The notes beneath the pieces were generated by a model, which saw nothing but the letters and a program-made list of their open reading frames with translations, did no database searches and had not been told where the DNA came from. From Salinimicrobium sp035607535 (GTDB lineage: Bacteria > Bacteroidota > Bacteroidia > Flavobacteriales > Flavobacteriaceae), in NCBI RefSeq assembly GCF_035607535.1, contig NZ_JAYDZX010000017.1, forward strand, positions 1-64,000: 64,000 bases of DNA, in the 5' to 3' direction. A program made the position numbers and the translations under genes. This document shows positions 26,614 through 34,217 of this stretch, in pieces. Each line of letters starts with the position of its first letter. The stretch's first letter is position 1.

Positions 26614-27891
26614 ATGAAAAATTTTCTCTTTGCCTGCAGCCTGCTGTTCACTTTTGTAGCCGCTGCACAGGACACCTACATCCACAGCGGAAAACTCCTG
26701 GATACCAGGACAGGAAAAATTCTCAGTGAAAAAACTATAGTTATATCCGGAGACAAGATCAAAGAGATCAGGGATGGCTTTGTGCAACCCGCCAGTCCCG
26801 CAGACAGTTTAATTGACCTGAAGGATATGTTCCTGCTTCCCGGTTTGACAGATATGCATGTGCACCTGGAGAGTGAAACCAACCCATCAAAATATCTTGA
26901 GCGTTTTACCAATGATCCGGCAGATGATGCTTTTAATTCAGTAGGCTTTGCCGAAACTACTTTGATGGCAGGATTCACCAGCGTTAGAGATCTGGGAGGT
27001 ACAGGAGTGAATATTTCCCTGCGGAATGCTATCAACAAAGGCAAAGTAAAAGGACCGAGGATCTTTACCTCGGGAAAATCTCTTGCCACAACGGGAGGTC
27101 ACGCCGATCCTTCTAACGGAATGAACAGCGCTTTGGCAGGTGATCCCGGGCCAAAGGAGGGAGTTGTGAACAGTGTGGAAGATGCGCGAAAGGCTGTAAG
27201 GCAGCGATACAAAAACGGAGCCGATCTTATCAAGATCACTGCTACCGGCGGAGTTTTAAGTGTGGCGAAAAGTAGTTCCAACCCGCAATTCACTGTAGAG
27301 GAGATCAAAGCTATCGTGGATATTGCAAAAGATTATGATTTTCATGTAGCTGCACATGCGCATGGAGACGAAGGAATGCAGCGGGCGGTAAAAGGAGGAG
27401 TAACCACTATTGAGCATGGAACTCTTATGAGTGACGAAACTATGGAATTGATGAAACAGTACGGCACCTATCTTGTCCCTACAATCACTGCAGGAAAAGA
27501 GGTAGCCGAAAAAGCTGAAATAGAAAATTACTACCCCGAACTTGTAGTTCCAAAGGCAAAACAAATTGGTCCGCAGATACAGAACACCTTCGGAAGAGCA
27601 TACAAAAAAGGGGTGAAGATCGCCTTTGGCACAGATGCCGGAGTGTTTGAGCACGGGAAGAACGCAAAAGAATTTGGATATATGGTAGAAGCAGGGATGC
27701 CGGCTTTAGAAGCCATTCAATCGGCTACTATTGTTCCTGCCCAGATCTTCAAGATGGAGAAGGAAATGGGACAGGTGGCCCCCGGATTCTTTGCCGATAT
27801 CATTGCAGTCAAAGAAGATCCCACCAAAAACGTCAAGACCCTGGAGGATGTGCAGTTTGTGATGAAAGCAGGGAAAATCTATAAAAATTAG
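26614..27891 (+). CDS. secreted amidohydrolase family metal-dependent hydrolase
   Basis: The protein has 425 residues with a signal peptide ('MKNFLFACSLLFTFVAAAQ'). The amidohydrolase barrel shows 'GLTDMHVHLESE' (first metal His pair), a Lys in 'GADLIKITATGG' (the carbamylated Lys position of Xaa-Pro or imidazolone-type enzymes), 'FHVAAHAHGD', 'IEHGTLM' and the closing Asp in 'AFGTDAGVF'. It is therefore catalytically complete. Relatives cleave Xaa-Pro dipeptides or other amides in the periplasm. It follows the DegT gene with a 6-base gap but is functionally unrelated to it as far as can be seen. Confidence 0.88.
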   Translation: MKNFLFACSLLFTFVAAAQDTYIHSGKLLDTRTGKILSEKTIVISGDKIKEIRDGFVQPASPADSLIDLKDMFLLPGLTDMHVHLESETNPSKYLERFTNDPADDAFNSVGFAETTLMAGFTSVRDLGGTGVNISLRNAINKGKVKGPRIFTSGKSLATTGGHADPSNGMNSALAGDPGPKEGVVNSVEDARKAVRQRYKNGADLIKITATGGVLSVAKSSSNPQFTVEEIKAIVDIAKDYDFHVAAHAHGDEGMQRAVKGGVTTIEHGTLMSDETMELMKQYGTYLVPTITAGKEVAEKAEIENYYPELVVPKAKQIGPQIQNTFGRAYKKGVKIAFGTDAGVFEHGKNAKEFGYMVEAGMPALEAIQSATIVPAQIFKMEKEMGQVAPGFFADIIAVKEDPTKNVKTLEDVQFVMKAGKIYKN

Positions 27892-27892
27892 T

Positions 27893-27924
27893 AGGCAGTA
27901 TTCAGTGATTAGTTGGCAGTTAAA
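27893..27924. repeat. short heptanucleotide-period stretch
   Basis: Units GCAGTAT, TCAGTGA, TTAGTTG and GCAGTTA follow one another with a 7-base period directly after the amidohydrolase stop. Confidence 0.55.
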
Positions 27925-27947
27925 CTTTGATACAACCAATAGAGCAA

Positions 27948-27985
27948 TAAAAAAGCCGGAGATAATTCTCCGGCTTTTTTATTAT
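27948..27985 (+). terminator. terminator after the amidohydrolase gene
   Basis: AAAAAAGCCGGAGA / TCTCCGGCTTTTTT is a near-perfect symmetric hairpin that would work on both strands. Confidence 0.85.
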
Positions 27986-28103
27986 AAAAAAATTATCAAC
28001 GCCTTGTGAGGAGTCTTGTCTATTGATTTTTAGAATTCAAACAATCCGAAATTAAGTTAATTCAAAGTCACAATTCAACCTTGAATATACAATTTATATG
28101 TTT

Positions 28104-28160
28104 TAAACCTTAAACCTTAAGCCTTAAACCTTAAATCTTAAGCCTTAAACCTTAAACCTT
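28104..28160. repeat. heptanucleotide tandem array, unit CCTTAAA
   Basis: About eight copies of CCTTAAA with single-base variants (CCTTAAG, TCTTAAG) end four bases before the fabD stop codon. The array is non-coding. Confidence 0.8.
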
Positions 28161-28164
28161 GACT

Positions 28165-29046
28165 TTACATTTCCGCCGAACTTACCTGCGCACTTCGATC
28201 GATTTTCTTAACCAATCCCTGCAAAACTTTTCCGGGGCCGACTTCAATAAATTCGGTCGCACCATCCTTGATCATGTTCTGTACTGTTTGCGTCCATTTC
28301 ACCGGAGCTGTTAACTGGAAAATGAGATTTTTTCTTATCTCATCCGGGTCGGTTACTGCAAAGGTGGAAACATTCTGGTAAATTGGGCAAATGGGTTTAT
28401 GGAATTCTGTCTCCTTTATGGCTGCTGCAAGTTCTTCTCTTGCAGGCTCCATTAATGGGGAGTGAAAAGCTCCACCAACAGGCAGTACCATGGCCCTTTT
28501 TGCACCTCTTTCCTTCAGGTCTTCACAGGCTTTTTCTACAGCTAAAAGATCTCCCGAAATTACCAGCTGCCCGGGGCAATTGTAGTTTGCAGCAACCACA
28601 GTACCTTTTACATCGGCACAAACGGCTTCTACTAAATGATCTTCTAATCCAAGAACTGCTGCCATAGTCGATTCTTCAAGTTCACAGGCATGTTGCATGG
28701 CCATAGCCCTTTTGGAAACCAGTTTGAGTCCGTCCTCAAATTTTAGAACTCCGTTAGCAACAAGGGCCGAAAATTCACCCAAAGAATGTCCCGCCACCAT
28801 GTCGGGCTTAAAGGAGTCTCCTATAACTTTAGAAAGGATCACAGAATGCAGGAAGACTGCGGGCTGCGTTACCTTTGTACGCTTTAAATCTTCAGCCTCA
28901 CCTTCAAACATCACTTTAGTAATAGAAAATCCAAGTATATCATTGGCTTTTTCAAAAAGGTCCTTTGCGAGGGGGGAATTATTATAGAGATCCTGCCCCA
29001 TTCCTTTGAACTGGGCTCCTTGTCCCGGAAAAATGTATGCCTTCAT
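28165..29046 (-). CDS. fabD: malonyl-CoA:ACP transacylase
   Basis: The protein has 293 residues. The start 'AYIFPGQGAQFKGMGQDLY' and the nucleophile elbow 'VAGHSLGEFSALVANG' (Ser at about 92) are exact for FabD, and the catalytic His lies in 'GGAFHSPLM'. It loads malonyl groups onto acyl carrier protein for fatty acid synthesis. The gene stands alone here rather than in a fab cluster. Confidence 0.95.
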   Translation of the reverse strand: MKAYIFPGQGAQFKGMGQDLYNNSPLAKDLFEKANDILGFSITKVMFEGEAEDLKRTKVTQPAVFLHSVILSKVIGDSFKPDMVAGHSLGEFSALVANGVLKFEDGLKLVSKRAMAMQHACELEESTMAAVLGLEDHLVEAVCADVKGTVVAANYNCPGQLVISGDLLAVEKACEDLKERGAKRAMVLPVGGAFHSPLMEPAREELAAAIKETEFHKPICPIYQNVSTFAVTDPDEIRKNLIFQLTAPVKWTQTVQNMIKDGATEFIEVGPGKVLQGLVKKIDRSAQVSSAEM

Positions 29047-29087
29047 AATTATAACGATTAGACTGCAAAATTAGTAAAATTAAAAGA

Positions 29088-29225
29088 GCTGCCTTAAAAG
29101 CCTGTCTTTTGTCCACCTGTCCCGAATATATTCCGGAAGTTTCAGGTTCTAATCAATTCTGTTTTGAAAAATCAATAAGATTCTGAAATAAATTCAGAAT
29201 GACGTGTTTTAGCTTTTAAGGCAGC
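29088..29225. repeat. MITE-like element with 13-bp terminal inverted repeats
   Basis: GCTGCCTTAAAAG at 29088-29100 is repeated inverted as CTTTTAAGGCAGC at 29213-29225. Inside is a second palindrome, TTCTGAAATAAATTCAGAA, close to 29180-29200. There is no coding capacity. It fills most of the 201-base gap between fabD and the PPOX gene. Confidence 0.65.
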
Positions 29226-29247
29226 CCATAAGCTTTTGCCTTCAGGC

Positions 29248-29748
29248 TTAAAGGTTCAGTTTTCCTTTTTCTCCGATATCCTGATTTTTCCCGGTAACGG
29301 CACCAACTCCCATTTTAAGAAGGGTAACATATTTATTAGCCTTGGTGTCCCAATAATAGGCTTCTGCAGGAGTAACTTTTACTGCCGTGAGGTTTGGATC
29401 GTCGGGCCCGTCAAACCAGTTATCGGTGCTGGGATTATAAAGGTCTTCAAGAACAGACCTGTCTTTGGTGATCTCTGCGCTCCCGTAGAGGCTCATGAAC
29501 TCCATATCGTCGGGATCGCTGTAAAGTAAATGCACATCGGGATTCGATGCGAGATTTTGATTATGTTCGCTATTTCCCATACTCAGGAACCAGATATTCC
29601 CTTTATCATCAACTTTTTTCGTGCTCATGGGAATGGCGTTGATAGGTTTTTTCTCCAGCCCGGTTACCATCATGGCTACCTTTATATCATCTACCAGCTC
29701 CCTAAGCTTTTCCCAGGATTCATCTTTAGTCAAATTCTCTGTACTCAT
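29248..29748 (-). CDS. pyridoxamine 5'-phosphate oxidase-fold protein (general stress protein 26-like)
   Basis: The protein has 166 residues. The split-barrel flavin-binding pattern is visible: 'VAMMVTGLEKKPINAIPMST' near residue 30, 'GNIWFLSMGNSEHNQNL', 'FMSLYGSAEITKDRSV' and 'DPNLTAVKVTPAEAYYWD'. Relatives bind FMN or FAD and respond to stress; the substrate is unknown. It is a single gene downstream of the fructosamine kinase. Confidence 0.88.
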   Translation of the reverse strand: MSTENLTKDESWEKLRELVDDIKVAMMVTGLEKKPINAIPMSTKKVDDKGNIWFLSMGNSEHNQNLASNPDVHLLYSDPDDMEFMSLYGSAEITKDRSVLEDLYNPSTDNWFDGPDDPNLTAVKVTPAEAYYWDTKANKYVTLLKMGVGAVTGKNQDIGEKGKLNL

Positions 29749-29838
29749 ATCTCTTTTTTTGGTTCCACCTAAATATAAAGGAATTAGCGCCGCATGTGCT
29801 CTAAAGAACTGCTAAAAGAAGACTTGAGCCTGTTAAGA

Positions 29839-30693
29839 TTATGAAAAGCGCCGTATGATCCCCTGTACCTGCGGAAGGTAACTGCTTCCGAAGATATTGA
29901 GATGGACCAAAAGGTAATAGAGTTGCCACAAAGGAATACGTTGTTCCCAACCCGGCTGAAGCGGAAATCGCGAATCATAAACCTCAAAAACTTCAGCTGG
30001 AAAACCACCGAAGAGTTTCATCATCGCCAGGTCCATCTCCCGGGGGCCATAGCAAACGGCAGGATCAATGAGGCAGGGCAGCCCTTCTTCGTTGCTCATA
30101 TAATTGCCGCTCCAGAGGTCCCCGTGGAGTAGGGCAGGTGCTTCCTGCGGAATTTCTTCGGAAATATTCTTGTAAAATCCTGAAAGCTCTCCCAGCGAGA
30201 AACCTCTGTCTTTTGCCATTTTTACCTGTGGCTCCAACCGCTGACTCACATAAAAATCTGCTGCCGATTTGCAACGGGCGTTGTATTGAGGCAGGCTGCC
30301 AATATAGTTGGACTCGGGAAAGCCGAATTCTTCTGCTGTAGTTTTGTGGAGTTGTGAAAGCTGCTCACCAAATACCTTCCAAAAATGGCTTTTTTGTCCC
30401 CCTTCTTTTTTGTGCTCCAGGAGCAGGTAGGCTTTATCTTCAACTTCTCCGAGAGCGAGAACTTCCGGTACATCAAAAGCTTCAGCGTGTTTCAGTGTTT
30501 CTAGGCCCTGCTTTTCAGCTGCAAACATTCCGGGGAATTTTTCGGCAGAATTGATCTTTACTACCTTCTTTCCTTCCGAAGTTTTTAAAAGATAAACCTG
30601 ATTTATGCTGCCACCCGCCAGCGACTTCGTTTTATCTACTGCAAAACCATGGCTGTTGGCCAGTTCGTGTATGACCTGTTGATCATTTGGCAC
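29839..30693 (-). CDS. fructosamine kinase family protein
   Basis: The protein has 284 residues with an aminoglycoside-phosphotransferase fold. The nucleotide loop is 'SLAGGSINQVYLLKTSEGKK', the catalytic Brenner box is 'ALLHGDLWSGNYMSN', and the Asp motif is 'CLIDPAVCYGPREMDLAM'. Family members phosphorylate sugar adducts on proteins so that they fall off (deglycation). Its ATG overlaps the end of folA by 11 bases, so the two are translationally coupled. Confidence 0.9.
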   Translation of the reverse strand: MPNDQQVIHELANSHGFAVDKTKSLAGGSINQVYLLKTSEGKKVVKINSAEKFPGMFAAEKQGLETLKHAEAFDVPEVLALGEVEDKAYLLLEHKKEGGQKSHFWKVFGEQLSQLHKTTAEEFGFPESNYIGSLPQYNARCKSAADFYVSQRLEPQVKMAKDRGFSLGELSGFYKNISEEIPQEAPALLHGDLWSGNYMSNEEGLPCLIDPAVCYGPREMDLAMMKLFGGFPAEVFEVYDSRFPLQPGWEQRIPLWQLYYLLVHLNIFGSSYLPQVQGIIRRFS

Positions 30694-31174
30694 GTTCGTA
30701 AGTCAGGTAGGTGAAAGCATATTTATGCCGCTCATCTGCAGGATGTTCTTCTTTTTCCACCAGTTTCCAGTTCTCTTCATCAAATTCCGGAAAATAGGTG
30801 TCGGCGTCAAAAGTTCCGTGAACCCGCGTCAATTCAATAGCGTCAGCTTTTTCAAGGGCCAGCTTATAGATCTCGCCTCCACCAATAACAAATGGTTGTG
30901 GATCATCCTTTGCAGCTTCCAGAGCTTCGTCCAAAGAATTGACCACTATTGTGCCTTCAGGATCATAATCTTCCTTCCTGGTAATGATAACGTGGGTGCG
31001 ATTGGGCAGGAGTTGAGGGAATGTTTCAAAAGTCTTGCGGCCCATAATGATGTAATGGCCCGTAGTGAGTTTTTTAAATCTCCTAAAATCATCGGGTAAA
31101 TGCCAAACCAGGTCCTTGTCTTTTCCCAATTCATTGTTCTCTCCGGCAGCGGCGATCAAAATAACTTTTCCCAT
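30683..31174 (-). CDS. folA: dihydrofolate reductase
   Basis: The protein has 163 residues. The catalytic region 'DKDLVWHLPDDFRRFKKLT' carries the active-site Asp, and 'HYIIMGRKTFETFPQLLPNR' binds NADPH and folate; 'FVIGGGEIYKLAL' is the second NADPH loop. It reduces dihydrofolate, which thyA (36441-37265) produces. It overlaps the fructosamine kinase gene by 11 bases and lies 2 bases from the 2TM gene. Confidence 0.95.
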   Translation of the reverse strand: MGKVILIAAAGENNELGKDKDLVWHLPDDFRRFKKLTTGHYIIMGRKTFETFPQLLPNRTHVIITRKEDYDPEGTIVVNSLDEALEAAKDDPQPFVIGGGEIYKLALEKADAIELTRVHGTFDADTYFPEFDEENWKLVEKEEHPADERHKYAFTYLTYERAK

Positions 31175-31176
31175 GA

Positions 31177-31626
31177 TTAAGAGTTTATTGGTGCATCGGG
31201 ATCAATTGGTTTGCGTGTAGTTGGCGGAATGTAAGGCTCTCCTTTTTTTGGCAAAGGATAATCTTTTTCCACTTTTTTCTGAAGTTCTGCAATTCTTTTT
31301 TGCTGCTTGGCGACCAGGCGGTCAACTTGCTCATTTTCCCAGTCTTTTCCAAAGAACTTGTTGGTCACAAAGACATTAAAGACATGGATGAGTAGTAGCA
31401 GAGCCCAAAAGATAATTGCCCAGACAAACCAATCGATCCCGAAAGGATTAATGTCTCGGCCAATTTCAAAGATGACGTTTAACAGGATCAAAACTACCGA
31501 CCCCAGAAGAAATACGATAAAATGCTGGTATAATCTCCTTTTTTGCCTCGCCCGCATTTGAGCTCTTTCGATGAGCATGCGTTGCTCGGGGTCAATTTTT
31601 GAAGAACTATATTTTTCCACGCCCAT
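31177..31626 (-). CDS. 2TM domain membrane protein
   Basis: The protein has 149 residues. Two transmembrane segments (about 37-57 and 68-90) are separated by a short loop with 'FGIDWFVWAIIFWALLLLIH', which is the 2TM domain pattern; a basic coiled region with 'WENEQVDRLVAKQQKRIAEL' follows and the C-terminus is Pro-rich. The ATG at 31626 is preferred over a GTG at 31671. It is first in a probable operon with folA and the fructosamine kinase. The function is unknown. Confidence 0.82.
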   Translation of the reverse strand: MGVEKYSSSKIDPEQRMLIERAQMRARQKRRLYQHFIVFLLGSVVLILLNVIFEIGRDINPFGIDWFVWAIIFWALLLLIHVFNVFVTNKFFGKDWENEQVDRLVAKQQKRIAELQKKVEKDYPLPKKGEPYIPPTTRKPIDPDAPINS

Positions 31627-31689
31627 TTTTAAATGTAATTTAGAGATAATCTCAAATTTATTGATTTTCACGCGGAATCCTCCAAGTCT

Positions 31690-32763
31690 ATGAAGAATTT
31701 TAAGCAGCAGTTTCCCCTTTTAGAGCAGTATACTTATCTCAACACGGCTGCTTCAGGTCTATTGCCAGAGGCCGTTCTGGAATTCCGGCAGGACCACGAC
31801 CTGGATTTTTTAATAGGAGGGAGTTTGTTCCGGGAGAAGCGGGATAAAATTTTTTTGAAGGTAAGACAATCTCTAGGAAGCCTTTTTGGCAGCGCTCCCA
31901 ATCTAGTCGCACTCAGCCCCAACTTTTCCTACGGAATCAACCTGCTCATGGAAGGCCTTTCAAAGGATAAAAAGGTGCTTTTACTGCGGAATGATTATCC
32001 CTCTTTAAATTGGGCTGTGGAATCCCGGAAATTTGAGATCTGTTATGCTGAAATCGACGGAAACCTGGAACAGAATATTGCTGAAGCCGTTGAACGGGAG
32101 AAGCCCGATGTTCTTGCTTTTAGTCTCGTCCAATACATCAACGGAATAAAAATAGATCCCGACTTCCTGAAGTCTCTAAAAAGTGAAAATAAGAACCTCC
32201 TTCTCATCGCCGACGGCACGCAGTATTGCGGAACCGAAAGATTTAATTTTGAAGATTCAGGTATTGATGTACTGGGGGTGAGTACCTATAAATGGCTCAA
32301 TGCCGGTTATGGAAATGGATTTTTCCTGTTTAAGGAACACGTGCAGGAAATGATCGCTCCGGCCAATCTGGAGCTCAAGGAATTGCAGCCTAACAACAAA
32401 CCGCACCGGGGAAGCTTTATCGTAAAATTCGAACCCGGTCACCTCGATACCCTCAACTTCGGGAGCCTTAAAACTGCCATAGATCTCGTAAACCAGATAG
32501 GAATGGAGGGGATCGAAAATCGTATCGCAGGGCTGGCAGCTGTTGCTAAAGAAAAGCTTGCTGAAAAGGAGCTTTTAGAGCCTGCAGTTGTGAACCGGAA
32601 GCTGCATTCTTCTATTTTTAATATTAAAGGAGACGAAAAGCTGTTCAGTAAATTGCGCAGTAACAAGATCATCTGCTCTATGAGGGGAGAGGGGATAAGA
32701 GTGAGTTTTCATTATTTTAATACTGAAGCCGATCTGGATAAACTCATTAAGCTCTTAAAATAA
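31690..32763 (+). CDS. class V aminotransferase-fold PLP enzyme
   Basis: The protein has 357 residues. It belongs to the cysteine desulfurase / selenocysteine lyase / isopenicillin-epimerase-like group: 'YLNTAASGLLPEAVLEF' at the start, a cofactor Asp in 'LLLIADGTQYCGTERF', and the Schiff-base Lys in 'VLGVSTYKWLNAGYGNGF' (about Lys 204). The catalytic Cys loop of true desulfurases cannot be confirmed, so the reaction is unassigned. A strong terminator follows at 32764. Confidence 0.88.
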   Translation: MKNFKQQFPLLEQYTYLNTAASGLLPEAVLEFRQDHDLDFLIGGSLFREKRDKIFLKVRQSLGSLFGSAPNLVALSPNFSYGINLLMEGLSKDKKVLLLRNDYPSLNWAVESRKFEICYAEIDGNLEQNIAEAVEREKPDVLAFSLVQYINGIKIDPDFLKSLKSENKNLLLIADGTQYCGTERFNFEDSGIDVLGVSTYKWLNAGYGNGFFLFKEHVQEMIAPANLELKELQPNNKPHRGSFIVKFEPGHLDTLNFGSLKTAIDLVNQIGMEGIENRIAGLAAVAKEKLAEKELLEPAVVNRKLHSSIFNIKGDEKLFSKLRSNKIICSMRGEGIRVSFHYFNTEADLDKLIKLLK

Positions 32764-32800
32764 AAGGTATTCAAAAATTTCCTTTTTGAATACCTTTTGT
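32764..32800 (+). terminator. terminator of the class V aminotransferase gene
   Basis: AAAGGTATTCAAAAA / TTTTTGAATACCTTT forms a 15-bp perfect stem right after the stop codon. Confidence 0.85.
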
Positions 32801-32832
32801 CGATCGCTTCCAGCAATTGCCGATTGATTGGA

Positions 32833-32859
32833 TTTCACAGATTTCCAAAACCTGTGAGA
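32833..32859. repeat. partial copy of the CTCACAGGTTTT palindrome
   Basis: TTTCACAG / CTGTGAGA arms around a loop with CAAAACC resemble the hemL terminator palindrome at 9915-9947. Confidence 0.5.
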
Positions 32860-32869
32860 CTAACAGTTT

Positions 32870-33892
32870 CTAAAGCAAAAACACACCTTTAGTTTTTAAT
32901 TCCTGTCTCATTTCTTCGGGCCATACGCTTGCCTGTACTTCCCCGATGTGCTGTTTCTTTAGGAGAAACATGCACATTCTGGATTGACCAATGCCGCCGC
33001 CAATGGTTTGAGGCAATTTTCCTTCTAAGAGCTGACTGTGGTAAAACAATTCCCTTCGATCTTCTGCCCGGCGGATCTTCAGCTGAAGTTCAAGGGTCTT
33101 CGGGTCCACTCTTATTCCCATAGATGATAGCTCAAATGCCTGTTCTAAAATGGGATGCCATACAAGAATATCCCCATTCAAGCCTTTGGTCGTAGCAGAA
33201 GTGGGAGTGCTCCAGTCATCATAATCGGGGGCACGACCGTCATGAAGTTCACCGCCTTCCATTGCCCCTCCAATTCCTATTAGAAACACAGCGCCATATT
33301 CTTTTACAGCTTTATCTTCTCTTTGTTTTGGGGTAAGGTGGGGAAATTGTTTTTGCAGGTCTTCGGCATGAATAAAGGTGATTTCTGCCGGTAAGACTGG
33401 CGTGAGGAGTGGATATTGGGCGGCCACAGCAGCCTCTGTAGCTAAAATGGCGCTGTAGATCTTGCTTACCTGGTCTTTTAAGAAGTCAAGATGTCGATCT
33501 TCTGGGGACATTACTTTTTCCCAGTCCCATTGGTCTACCGAAATGGAGTGCAAGGGGCCGAGGTCTTCATCGGGACGCAGGGCTTTCATATCGGTCACTA
33601 TCCCTGTGCCCGCCTCCAGTTCGTAATCCTTCAATCGCAGGCGCTTCCACTTGGCCAGGGATTGAACAACTTCGGCTCTTTGCTCCTGCATGAACTTGAT
33701 GGGAAATCCCACCGGTCTTTCTATTCCGTTGAGGTCGTCGTTAATGCCGGTGCCTTGGAGTACTACACTAGGAGCCGAGATTTTTATAAGGGATAGTTGT
33801 TCCTTCAGGTGTTTTTCAAATTCTGCTTTTACAAAGTGAACGGCTTCTTCTGTTTGAAGTTTTTGCGATAGTTGTTGTACTGTAGTTTTCAT
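32870..33892 (-). CDS. asnA: aspartate--ammonia ligase (asparagine synthetase A)
   Basis: The protein has 340 residues. AsnA makes asparagine from aspartate, ammonia and ATP and is built like a class II tRNA synthetase. The blocks 'VVQSLAKWKRLRLKDYEL', 'MKALRPDEDLGPLHSISVDQ', 'RAPDYDDWSTPTS', 'GLNGDILVWHP' and 'QTIGGGIGQSRMCMFLLK' match the whole length of the E. coli protein (330 residues). The start is the ATG at 33892, where the homologues begin; an in-frame ATG at 33973 would add 27 residues that translate the attenuator hairpin. Upstream lies a double leader-peptide/terminator region, so expression is probably set by Asn-tRNA charging. Confidence 0.96.
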   Translation of the reverse strand: MKTTVQQLSQKLQTEEAVHFVKAEFEKHLKEQLSLIKISAPSVVLQGTGINDDLNGIERPVGFPIKFMQEQRAEVVQSLAKWKRLRLKDYELEAGTGIVTDMKALRPDEDLGPLHSISVDQWDWEKVMSPEDRHLDFLKDQVSKIYSAILATEAAVAAQYPLLTPVLPAEITFIHAEDLQKQFPHLTPKQREDKAVKEYGAVFLIGIGGAMEGGELHDGRAPDYDDWSTPTSATTKGLNGDILVWHPILEQAFELSSMGIRVDPKTLELQLKIRRAEDRRELFYHSQLLEGKLPQTIGGGIGQSRMCMFLLKKQHIGEVQASVWPEEMRQELKTKGVFLL

Positions 33893-33914
33893 ATTTCTTG
33901 TTTTTGATTGTTTA

Positions 33915-34022
33915 TTAATAAAAAAGCCTGCCCCGGAAAGGAGCAGGCCAATAAGCACAGAAATCCTCTCCATCGGGTGGTGGACTATTATTATTGATAT
34001 TATTTACTTGTATTTTTTTCAT
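33915..34022 (-). CDS. asnA leader peptide 2 (Asn-containing, with PPPD motif)
   Basis: A 35-codon ORF starts at ATG 34022 and ends at TAA 33915-33917. The peptide opens 'MKKIQVNNINNNSPPPDGED', so five Asn codons occur at residues 7, 8, 10, 11 and 12, then Pro-Pro-Pro-Asp at 14-17, a classic ribosome-slowing sequence. The tail runs through the terminator at 33926-33948 and stops just past it. It lies entirely between terminator 1 and asnA. No function outside regulation is suggested. Confidence 0.6.
   Translation of the reverse strand: MKKIQVNNINNNSPPPDGEDFCAYWPAPFRGRLFY
33920..33948 (-). terminator. asnA attenuator terminator 2
   Basis: On the minus strand GCCTGCTCC, a 5-base loop and GGGGCAGGC form a 9-bp stem with one G-T pair, followed by six T. 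It ends 28 bases before the asnA ATG and so must be read through for asnA to be made. An upstream GGAGAGG could pair with its 5' arm with one bulge as an antiterminator. Confidence 0.75.
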
Positions 34023-34029
34023 AGGTGCC

Positions 34030-34060
34030 AAAAAAAAAGCCTTTCCGGGGGCGGAAAGGC
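34030..34060 (-). terminator. asnA attenuator terminator 1
   Basis: On the minus strand GCCTTTCCG, loop CCCC, and CGGAAAGGC form a perfect 9-bp stem followed by nine T. It lies 25 bases after the stop of leader peptide 1 and 138 bases before asnA. GCGGAAAGCT inside leader 1 can pair with its 5' arm as an antiterminator. Confidence 0.85.
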
Positions 34061-34085
34061 TTTTAATATTGTTGAAGGGATCTTT

Positions 34086-34163
34086 TTACACAATAATAGC
34101 TTTCCGCAACCTGAGTTGATTCAGATTGTTATTGAAGTTATTATTGTTGTTATTGAAAATCAC
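34086..34163 (-). CDS. asnA leader peptide 1 (poly-Asn)
   Basis: A 25-codon ORF starts at GTG 34163 and ends at TAA 34086-34088. Ten codons are Asn: residues 4-9, 11-13 and 15 ('MIFNNNNNNFNNNLNQ' for the first 16). The tail 'LRLRKAIIV' is read through the antiterminator segment. An in-frame TAA 27 bases upstream (30 bases from its first base to the GTG) and the promoter about 23 bases upstream leave GTG as the only ordinary start. The density of Asn codons directly before a terminator and asnA is the signature of ribosome-mediated attenuation. Confidence 0.75.
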   Translation of the reverse strand: MIFNNNNNNFNNNLNQLRLRKAIIV

Positions 34164-34185
34164 CTGATTATCTTTTTGATATTTG

Positions 34186-34216
34186 TAAACTTACTTCTTT
34201 TTTCTCAACCTGCAAA
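34186..34216 (-). promoter_or_regulatory. asnA promoter
   Basis: Read on the minus strand, TTTG at 34216-34213, a 19-base spacer and TAAGTTTA at 34193-34186 fit the flavobacterial consensus. Transcription would start near 34180, about 17 bases before leader peptide 1. The -33 element overlaps the end of the DUF427 gene. Confidence 0.6.
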
Positions 34217-34217
34217 T

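Noticed and set aside
33893..33973. An N-terminal extension of AsnA starting at ATG 33973
   Set aside because: The 27 extra residues are the translation of the terminator hairpin and its T-run; AsnA homologues begin at the ATG at 33892.
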